DNA of 64,000 nucleotides from an uncultured Clostridia bacterium (GTDB lineage: Bacteria > Bacillota > Clostridia > Oscillospirales > Ruminococcaceae), in contig CALCUE010000016.1 in NCBI GenBank assembly GCA_937906945.1, positions 31,901 to 95,900 on the forward strand, read 5' to 3'. Below, piece after piece: positions 24,476-30,610 of this stretch; the first letter of the stretch is position 1, and every line of letters begins with the position of its first letter. Both the position numbers and the translations under genes were made by a program. The notes beneath the pieces were generated by a model. The model saw only the letters and a program-made list of their open reading frames with translations, searched no databases and was not told where the DNA came from.

Positions 24476-26871
24476 AAAAATTCGTCACTTTTCTTGTTTC
24501 CATCTGGATCATCGTCGCTCTTTCCGTCACCGCTTTGGCGGCGGAAAAGCCGGAAACGCTGTTCTGGGTCAAAGTCACCGAGGATCTTTCCTTTGATGAA
24601 GTGGCTTCCTATGCCGAAGAAAACGGCTTTTCCGCCGTTGTTCTGGATTTCCGCGGCAAAAGCGACGGGAAATCCTTTTTCAAGAACCACACGTCCGCTT
24701 TGCCCTACTATCTTTTCTGCGACGAAAGCGGCGCTGACAAAATGGCCGCTTTTTCGGAAAATGACCGCTGTCTCGGTTCTCTTTCCGGGGATGGAAAAAC
24801 ACCGTTTTTCTATCTTCCCTATGGTGACGACGCGAAATGGGCCGAAGCTCTGGAACTCTCCCAAAACGGTGGCATCACCACCGTTTTCGTGGAGATCCCG
24901 CTCTCCTGCTATTCCGAAAGCGGCTATGCCTCCTATCTCGCCCGCTGTCTTGATGAGCTGAACGTCTCGCTCGTCACGGTCAACGACCTGGACCGTGTGT
25001 TGGCTCCCGTTTTGTACGGCGACTTTTTCGGTGACCCCTTCGAGCTTTGCAACCAGTATTTGATCAATAAACAGAACGGCGTCGCTTTCTGCGTCTCCGA
25101 CTATCGGGCTCTTTTGGAAAATCGGAACGGAAGCGCCGCTTTTCTGCTCTCCGGTTTTTCTTCCACCGTGTTGGAGGATTACGCCGATTTTTCGCTTTCC
25201 CAACGCTTTGCCATCACGCGACCCACCGGCTCGTCTTTGACCGTTGATACCGAAAAATATACGATTTTCGGCACCTCTGACCCCACTTTGCCCCTTTATA
25301 TGGATGACAGCGAGATCGAGCGCATCAGCACAAGCGGTCTTTTCGCCGTCACCGTTTCCGTCCCGAAAAGCGGCGCGACCTATACGTTCCGTCAGGGGGG
25401 AAAAACTTTTCCCATTACGCTGAAACGAAACGGAAGCGACGGAGTCTCGGCCACCACGACCAAAATCACTTCGGCTCAACCGACCGGCAACCAACTGGCC
25501 GTTTTCGGTGAAAGTGTCACTTTTTCCTGCGTCGCGCCCAGCGGCGCTTCCGTTACCGTTCGCTTTTTGGATACCGACTACCCATTGACTCAGGTCGCCT
25601 ACGCCGACCCCGGTGTTCCGGCAAAGTTCAAATCGGAACCCATTGCATTGACGGATGGCGACCGTTTTCCTTATGGGCAGATCGCCTGCGCCGGAAACGT
25701 CGTCTATCAGATGAACTATAAAGGAACCGTCACGACCGCCACCAGCGCCGGCTTTCTCTACGTCCAAAACGGCGATACGCCTTTCGTCGTAAAGGCCAAC
25801 TGTGAAATGGCCGGCGTCGAACGCGAACCGGTCACTGCCGGTGATTACCTTACCACCCTGCGCACCGGCTGTACCGGCGAAGTCACACAAGTGATCGACG
25901 GTTGGTACGGTCTTTCCTCCGGTGGCTATCTTCGCGCTGACCAGGCCGACATTCTGACCGGTGAGACCGCCGTACAAAATACCGTTTCCTCCGTCCGACG
26001 GGAGATCGGCGATACTTATGAAAAATTGATTTTTTCCTGCTCGGTGCTTCCCTGTTTTTATGGTGAAATCGGCAAAACCACTCTGTCCTTTCGTCTGACC
26101 AATACGGGGCTTTTCGCTCTTCCGACAGAAGACGAAGCGGCAAGGCTCACTTCCGGTCTTAGCCTTTCCGAAAACGAGGATAACAGCGTCACGCTGACAA
26201 TCTGTTCCAAGGATACCCTTTGGGGATGGGACGTTTTTACTAACGAGGAAGAAAAAACGCTGACCCTCGTGCTCAAAAAGCGACCCACTCTTTCTCATGA
26301 CCTTTCGAAGCCGCTTTCCGGTCTAACCGTCGCTGTCTGTTCCGGGCATGGCGGACCGGATCCCGGCGCTCTAAGCGTCGCCGGTGAAAAGGGCGTCAAC
26401 GAGGCGCAGATCAACCTCGCCAACACGATGGCCATTGCCGATTCCCTGGAGCGCCTCGGCGCCAAAACCCTGCTTCTCGTCTCCGACGGAAGCAAACTCG
26501 ACACCTATGGGCGCACCGACCCGGCCCGGGAAGCTCTGGTTGACGTCTATATCTGCTGTCACGCCAACTCCGTTGATTATAACGCCAACGCGAACCTCTG
26601 GTGCGGCACCAACGTTTATTATCACTACCCGCACTCGGCGGTCTTCTCGCAAAAGCTCACCGATTACATCGCCGCGGCAACCGGTCGGGACAACGAAGGC
26701 TCCCATCAGGATTATTATTCCGTCACAAGGTTGACCCTTTGTCCGGCTGTCATGTTGGAGGTCGGCTTCGTTTCCAACCCGAGGGAGCTCGAAAGCCTTA
26801 TTGATCCCGTCGACATTCAAAAAACGGCTTTGGCGGTTACCAAAGCCGTGCTCGAAATCGTTGATAATTAA
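24472..26871 (+). CDS. N-acetylmuramoyl-L-alanine amidase (Amidase_3) with long N-terminal region
   Basis: A 799-residue secreted protein with a signal peptide (residues 1-23). The C-terminal Amidase_3 domain (about 615-799) holds the zinc ligands in SGHGGPDPG, NEAQIN and CCHAN, and the catalytic Glu in MLEVGF. It should cut the amide bond between muramic acid and the stem peptide. The first 600 residues include an enzyme-like alpha/beta segment (about 25-200) and beta-rich, SH3-like parts (an AVFGESVTFSC region), probably wall-binding. The TTG start overlaps the previous stop. With a YlbJ homologue two genes upstream, a sporulation or daughter-cell separation role is possible. Confidence 0.85.
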   Translation: MKKFVTFLVSIWIIVALSVTALAAEKPETLFWVKVTEDLSFDEVASYAEENGFSAVVLDFRGKSDGKSFFKNHTSALPYYLFCDESGADKMAAFSENDRCLGSLSGDGKTPFFYLPYGDDAKWAEALELSQNGGITTVFVEIPLSCYSESGYASYLARCLDELNVSLVTVNDLDRVLAPVLYGDFFGDPFELCNQYLINKQNGVAFCVSDYRALLENRNGSAAFLLSGFSSTVLEDYADFSLSQRFAITRPTGSSLTVDTEKYTIFGTSDPTLPLYMDDSEIERISTSGLFAVTVSVPKSGATYTFRQGGKTFPITLKRNGSDGVSATTTKITSAQPTGNQLAVFGESVTFSCVAPSGASVTVRFLDTDYPLTQVAYADPGVPAKFKSEPIALTDGDRFPYGQIACAGNVVYQMNYKGTVTTATSAGFLYVQNGDTPFVVKANCEMAGVEREPVTAGDYLTTLRTGCTGEVTQVIDGWYGLSSGGYLRADQADILTGETAVQNTVSSVRREIGDTYEKLIFSCSVLPCFYGEIGKTTLSFRLTNTGLFALPTEDEAARLTSGLSLSENEDNSVTLTICSKDTLWGWDVFTNEEEKTLTLVLKKRPTLSHDLSKPLSGLTVAVCSGHGGPDPGALSVAGEKGVNEAQINLANTMAIADSLERLGAKTLLLVSDGSKLDTYGRTDPAREALVDVYICCHANSVDYNANANLWCGTNVYYHYPHSAVFSQKLTDYIAAATGRDNEGSHQDYYSVTRLTLCPAVMLEVGFVSNPRELESLIDPVDIQKTALAVTKAVLEIVDN

Positions 26872-26879
26872 AAACTGCG

Positions 26880-26917
26880 AAAATCCCCTTGTTCTTTAGG
26901 AACAAGGGGATTTTTTC
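26880..26917 (+). terminator. Intrinsic terminator after the amidase gene
   Basis: AAATCCCCTTGTTC stem with its complement, 5-nt loop, then TTTTTTC, 10 bp past the amidase stop. Confidence 0.9.
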
Positions 26918-26946
26918 TTGCACTTTTTTTCTCCCTGTGCTACAAT
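26918..26946 (+). promoter_or_regulatory. Strong sigma-A promoter of the structured leader / zinc-ribbon gene
   Basis: TTGCAC (26918-26923), 17 bp, TACAAT (26941-26946). The expected start near 26953 falls on the first bases of the large palindrome. Confidence 0.7.
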
Positions 26947-26950
26947 GAAC

Positions 26951-27086
26951 TTGCGACACAATTTCATATTTCGCATTTCTATGTGCATAATAGCGGTGTG
27001 TATTTTTTCTTCTGAAAAAATGCATGCTCTATTTTCGCATACTGCTATGGTGTTGCATAGAAATGTATTGGGAAATTGTGTCGCAG
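26951..27086. repeat. Long imperfect inverted repeat (MITE-like palindrome)
   Basis: Pairing blocks are 26951-26965 with 27072-27086, 26974-26983 with 27056-27065, and 26990-26997 with 27041-27048, around a small central ATTTTTTC / GAAAAAAT hairpin. Bulges separate the blocks. The outermost block is 14 perfect base pairs plus a G-T. Size and A+T-rich form resemble a miniature inverted-repeat element or a structured RNA. Confidence 0.65.
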
Positions 27087-27108
27087 CAATCGGAGCTATG
27101 CGTTTTTT

Positions 27109-27140
27109 GTGCGCGGCTTCGGCTGCGCACTTTTTATTTT
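27109..27140 (+). terminator. Intrinsic terminator with UUCG tetraloop upstream of the zinc-ribbon gene
   Basis: GTGCGCGGC (27109-27117), TTCG loop, GCTGCGCAC (27122-27130), then TTTTTATTTT. Only the bases of the AGGAGG ribosome site separate it from the ATG at 27153. Confidence 0.85.
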
Positions 27141-27152
27141 CAGGAGGTAAAA

Positions 27153-28292
27153 ATGAAAGCTTTGGTCTGTGAATTATGCGGTGGAAACGACCTTGTAAAA
27201 GACGGCGAATATTTCATTTGCCAACATTGCGGTACAAAATACACCTTGGAAGAAGCAAAAAAACTGCTTATCGAAGGCGTTGTCAAAATAGATTCTTCTG
27301 ACACTATGCACAATTACATAGATATGGCTAAACAAGCTTTGGAATGTAATAAAGGCGCCTCCGCTTATGATTATATCAATAAAGCTCTTGAAATAGACAC
27401 CAGAAATGCCAAAACATGGTTACTAAAAATAGAGGCCATCGCACATATAGGTACTTTAGCCAACCCCATGATCGACGAAATCATTCAAGCTGGGAAAAAT
27501 GCTATTTTGTATGCTTCTGACCACGAAAAAATGCGACATTCTGTCTATGTAGAGTATCTGGAAATTGCCTCCCAAATTTTATCACTTTGTGCCATCGAAT
27601 ATTCTAAAACTGCTGAACTTGATAACGAAATAAAAAAATATCCAACTTTCAGTTTGACAAAAAATTCCGATATTGCGAAATATGATTTGCCGACATTAAA
27701 GATATATATTAATCTTTCTAAAGAAGCTATTCGATTAACGAATGAAATATTTACTGATAGCATTAATACCATTGATTTATATGAAAAATATAAACTTTTC
27801 GTCAAATCGGCTGTTCAATCGAACGATGCATTAAAACAACGAATAATTAAATATTCTTCTCCAGATTTATGCAAAGAATATTTTATTAAAGCCTCCGTAC
27901 TGAAACAGAATCTTGTTACAATATACACGAAACTAAATCCTATTTACTGGGATATACACAAAGATGAAAAAGAAGACCTTGTAAATCGTAAAGCCAAAAT
28001 ACATGATGAACTATCCAATAACTCTAAATTTAATGAAATGGAAAGTTTGCAATGCGAAAATTCCACATTAGAGAAAAAAATTAATGAAACCGATAACCAA
28101 ATCAGTGCTCTAAAATCGTTTGACTTAAAAGGAAAAATGACATTATATAAAGAGCGGCAAAATTTGTTAGAGAAAAAAGATTCAAACAATAAATCCATTG
28201 AAAAAATCAAAGCCGAGTTTAGTGAATCCTATAAACAACTTGAAGACATTGATCGTTTACTATCAAATCCTTTAAGTTCACCCGAATTGTAA
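27153..28292 (+). CDS. TFIIB-type zinc-ribbon protein with helical C-terminus, unknown function
   Basis: 379 residues. The N-terminal zinc ribbon has CELCG (residues 6-10) and CQHCGTKYT (about 24-32), like the TFIIB/RPB9-type finger found in a group of clostridial proteins. A helical, TPR-like region follows (about 60-270) and a coiled-coil tail with ENSTLEKKI-like heptads (about 290-375). It is not recognised. The ATG is taken at 27153 because AGGAGG is 7 bp upstream; a longer frame starting at 27024 runs through the hairpin and is rejected. The gene is clearly richer in A+T than its neighbours, which points to transfer. Confidence 0.75.
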   Translation: MKALVCELCGGNDLVKDGEYFICQHCGTKYTLEEAKKLLIEGVVKIDSSDTMHNYIDMAKQALECNKGASAYDYINKALEIDTRNAKTWLLKIEAIAHIGTLANPMIDEIIQAGKNAILYASDHEKMRHSVYVEYLEIASQILSLCAIEYSKTAELDNEIKKYPTFSLTKNSDIAKYDLPTLKIYINLSKEAIRLTNEIFTDSINTIDLYEKYKLFVKSAVQSNDALKQRIIKYSSPDLCKEYFIKASVLKQNLVTIYTKLNPIYWDIHKDEKEDLVNRKAKIHDELSNNSKFNEMESLQCENSTLEKKINETDNQISALKSFDLKGKMTLYKERQNLLEKKDSNNKSIEKIKAEFSESYKQLEDIDRLLSNPLSSPEL

Positions 28293-28332
28293 AAGAGGAG
28301 TCCCGTGCTCAAATGAGCACGGGACTCCTCTT
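28293..28332. terminator. Bidirectional terminator with 18-bp stem
   Basis: AAGAGGAGTCCCGTGCTC and its exact complement enclose AAAT between the converging zinc-ribbon and methyltransferase genes. Confidence 0.85.
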
Positions 28333-28333
28333 A

Positions 28334-29458
28334 TTACTTAAAATACATATAAAGCTGGCATTTGATCATGCCGTTATAAAGCTTGCGGCGGCGGTCGGCC
28401 TTGCGGCCATAAAGCGTTTCAAATTCCTCGTGGGGCGAAATAATGGCGAAACTGCGGTTTTCACCGGGCACTAGCACTTTGCCGAGGTCCTGATAGAGTT
28501 TCTCGGCGCCTTTGATATCCAGAAGCCGTTCGCCGTAAGGCGGGTTGCAAAGGACGATCAGCCGTTTTTCCGCTTCGGGGAACGTGAAGTCACGCATATC
28601 CCGCACCTCAAAATGCACTTTGTCGGCGACGCCGGCGTTGGCGGCGTTTTCGTTGGAAAGGCGCACCGCCTCCGGGTCAATATCGGAACCGTAGGCCACA
28701 AACGGCACGTCCCGGTTGATCTCGTCCAGACAGCGTTTCCGTTCTTCCTGCCAAAGCTCCGACGGCCAACAGCTCCACTGCTCGGCGGCAAAATGGCGGT
28801 TGATACCCGGCGCGATATTCATCGCTTTCAGTGCCGATTCGATCAGAAGCGTACCCGAACCGCACATCGGGTCGCAGACCACGCTGTCCGGATAAACATG
28901 CGCCAGATCGGCAATTCCGGCGGCGATGGTCTCCTTGATCGGCGCTTCCACCGCGTTGCGGCGGTAGCCTCTTTTATGCAGCCCGATGCCGGAGGTATCC
29001 AAAAGAAGCATCACCCGGTCTTTGAGCAGCATAAACTGGATCTGAATGACCGCGCCGGTCTCGTCAAACCAGCTCTGGTGATACACGCCCTCCAGATGCT
29101 TCGCCACGGCCTTTTTGATGATGGACTGGCAGTCGGACATGCTGTGAAGCTGACTTTTGACCGTCCGTCCCTTGACCGGAAAAGCGTCCTTCCGTCCGAT
29201 GAACTGCTCCCACGGAGCCGCCAGCGTTCCCTGAAAAAGCTCCTCATAGCTTCTCGCCTCAAATTCGGCGACAATGATCTGTACCCGCTCCGCCGTGCGA
29301 AGGCGAAGATTGGCCCGGACAGCATCGGCAAAAGTACCTTCAAAGGTAACTCTTCCATCCTCCGCCGTAATATTTTCCGCGCCCATCCGTTTCATTTCGC
29401 CGGTCAGAACGCTTTCCAGTCCGAAAAGGCACGGACAGGATATTTTTAGTTTTTCCAT
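28334..29458 (-). CDS. THUMP-domain class I RNA methyltransferase (RlmL/YpsC-like)
   Basis: A 374-residue protein with an N-terminal THUMP/ferredoxin-like region (to about 160), then a Rossmann methyltransferase. CDPMCGSGTLLIE is the SAM motif I and CNPPYGERL the N6/N2-type catalytic NPPY motif, matching the UPF0020 23S rRNA guanine-N2 methyltransferases (YpsC, the N-terminal half of RlmL). The ATG at 29458 follows AAGGAG at 6 bp; an ATG at 29476 would sit on the ribosome site. A terminator follows the preceding divIVA-like gene. Confidence 0.88.
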   Translation of the reverse strand: MEKLKISCPCLFGLESVLTGEMKRMGAENITAEDGRVTFEGTFADAVRANLRLRTAERVQIIVAEFEARSYEELFQGTLAAPWEQFIGRKDAFPVKGRTVKSQLHSMSDCQSIIKKAVAKHLEGVYHQSWFDETGAVIQIQFMLLKDRVMLLLDTSGIGLHKRGYRRNAVEAPIKETIAAGIADLAHVYPDSVVCDPMCGSGTLLIESALKAMNIAPGINRHFAAEQWSCWPSELWQEERKRCLDEINRDVPFVAYGSDIDPEAVRLSNENAANAGVADKVHFEVRDMRDFTFPEAEKRLIVLCNPPYGERLLDIKGAEKLYQDLGKVLVPGENRSFAIISPHEEFETLYGRKADRRRKLYNGMIKCQLYMYFK

Positions 29459-29514
29459 GATTTCTCCTTCATTCAAGCGGAATACGGTTCCTTCGCCGTC
29501 CGCTTCTTTCCAAA

Positions 29515-29545
29515 AGAAAAGCCGAAATCTGCGTTTCGGCCTTTT
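29515..29545 (-). terminator. Terminator downstream of the DivIVA-like gene tail
   Basis: GCCGAAA (29521-29527) pairs with TTTCGGC (29534-29540), and the minus strand then runs CTTTTCTTTT. It lies just past the stop of the displaced C-terminal frame (29549), which supports that frame as the real gene end. Confidence 0.65.
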
Positions 29546-29548
29546 TCT

Positions 29549-29755
29549 TTACTGTTTCTTTTTGATCGGAACACGGATTTTGGTGACCTTTCCGGCACAG
29601 CCATCCGTTTTCTCTTTTTTATGAACGAATACCGCCGGTTTTTCCTCAGCTTCCGTTTTCACCGCCGGAACTTCCGGCTCTTTCCATGCGCCGCCTTCTT
29701 TCGCCGCAGCAAAAGGAATTTCTTCCTCTGTCACCGGCTTTGGCGGCTCATCGAA
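29549..29755 (-). other. Displaced reading frame: probable C-terminal tail of the DivIVA-like protein
   Basis: From the T6 run at 29754-29759 one frame reads out as a 68-residue tail rich in Glu, Pro and Lys (starting FDEPPKPVTEEE). It is in the +1 frame relative to the upstream gene and needs only loss of one T for continuity. It has the composition of a protein tail, and a terminator follows at once. Confidence 0.55.
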
Positions 29756-30497
29756 AAAAGTGGTTTTTCAGGTCTTCGACCTTGGTATCCGCGTCACAGA
29801 CGTATTTTTCATAGCTTTCCTGAATGGCGCCGAGGCGATCTGTCTGCGTAATGCCGACGATTTTGGAGGCGGCGGCCGTTTTTTCAATATACTCCAACCG
29901 CTGAAGCAAAACCGTCAGGGAATCTTCCATAAAACTTTTGGTCTTTTCCACCTCGTCACAGAAATGGTCGATCTCTCCGTTGAGGTTTTCCGCCGAAAGC
30001 CGGGCGTCCGCCACCAATGTCTGGGCATTGTTCTTGGCAACATTCAGAATCCGATGGGCCGAATCTCCCACTTCTCCGGCAGCGGCGACCAGGCGCTGTT
30101 GTTCCGCCACCTGTTCTTCCTCTTTTCGCTGACCGGCGGCGATTTTTTCGCTCAACTGTCCGTTCAGTTCCTTTTGGATCCCCAGTTCTTTTTCCGCCTC
30201 ATCCGCACGAGCGGAAAGCGCCGCGTTTTCGCTCTCCAGTTTTTCGTTCTGCTCTTTCAGCATCATATAGTGCTGGCGAAGCTCCTCATAGGCGCTCATC
30301 AGTTCCGCGAAGCTCTTTTCGCTCTCTTCCCGACGGGCTCTCTCCGAATTGAGATCGGTCGAAAGCTGGGAAGCGGCTTCCTCCGCGTTTTTCAGTTCCT
30401 CCGTATGCGTAACGTTGAGTTCATCGATATATTTAAGGACGTCCTCTTTATTGAAACCGCCGAAAGTCTGGTTCTTGAAAATGATCTGTTCGGACAT
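29748..30497 (-). CDS. DivIVA-domain protein (apparently frameshifted at its 3' end)
   Basis: 249 residues in the main frame. The opening (FKNQTFGGFNKEDVLKYIDELN) is the DivIVA N-domain that binds curved membrane, followed by a coiled coil of about 170 residues (to about 145) and a second helical segment near 160-245. Such proteins mark cell poles or septa and act in division. The frame stops in CAC TTT TTT CGA TGA; the adjacent frame continues as a charged tail, so the true product is probably about 315 residues. The start ATG follows AAGGAG, and the promoter is at 30530-30557. Confidence 0.8.
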   Translation of the reverse strand: MSEQIIFKNQTFGGFNKEDVLKYIDELNVTHTEELKNAEEAASQLSTDLNSERARREESEKSFAELMSAYEELRQHYMMLKEQNEKLESENAALSARADEAEKELGIQKELNGQLSEKIAAGQRKEEEQVAEQQRLVAAAGEVGDSAHRILNVAKNNAQTLVADARLSAENLNGEIDHFCDEVEKTKSFMEDSLTVLLQRLEYIEKTAAASKIVGITQTDRLGAIQESYEKYVCDADTKVEDLKNHFFR

Positions 30498-30529
30498 TGA
30501 ATCAATCTCCTTTTTTCCTATGATATTTA

Positions 30530-30557
30530 ATCATACCATATTTTTATCCATTATCAA
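30530..30557 (-). promoter_or_regulatory. Promoter of the DivIVA-like gene
   Basis: Minus strand TTGATA (30557-30552), 16 bp, TATGAT (30535-30530). Confidence 0.6.
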
Positions 30558-30578
30558 ATAGTTTTTTCAAATTTTATG

Positions 30579-30610
30579 TGAAAAAAGCGGAGAAATCTCC
30601 GCTTTTTTGC
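30579..30610 (-). terminator. Intrinsic terminator after uvrA
   Basis: AAAAAAGCGGAGA / TCTCCGCTTTTTT, two-base loop, directly after the uvrA stop codon. Confidence 0.85.

Larger units (their letters stand above)
26951..27140 (+). ncRNA. Candidate structured RNA / attenuated leader ending at an intrinsic terminator
   Basis: A promoter, a 136-nt imperfect hairpin (26951-27086) and a strong terminator (27109-27140) make a complete transcription unit of about 190 nt with no convincing reading frame. It ends 12 bases before the ATG of the zinc-ribbon gene, so it may be a stand-alone RNA or a leader through which read-through is controlled. I recognise no known riboswitch or RNA family. Expression is inferred from the signals only. 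Confidence 0.5.

Noticed and set aside
24397..26298. 633-codon minus-strand frame
   Set aside because: Shadow of the amidase, which has clear zinc-ligand motifs and an overlapping, coupled start.
26918..27140. Known riboswitch (purine, T-box, cobalamin or TPP type) in the leader
   Set aside because: None of the conserved core motifs of these classes could be recognised; a covariance search would decide.
27024..27152. Upstream start for the zinc-ribbon protein
   Set aside because: The extra 43 codons cover the palindrome and terminator and give Cys/Arg-rich nonsense; AGGAGG marks the ATG at 27153.
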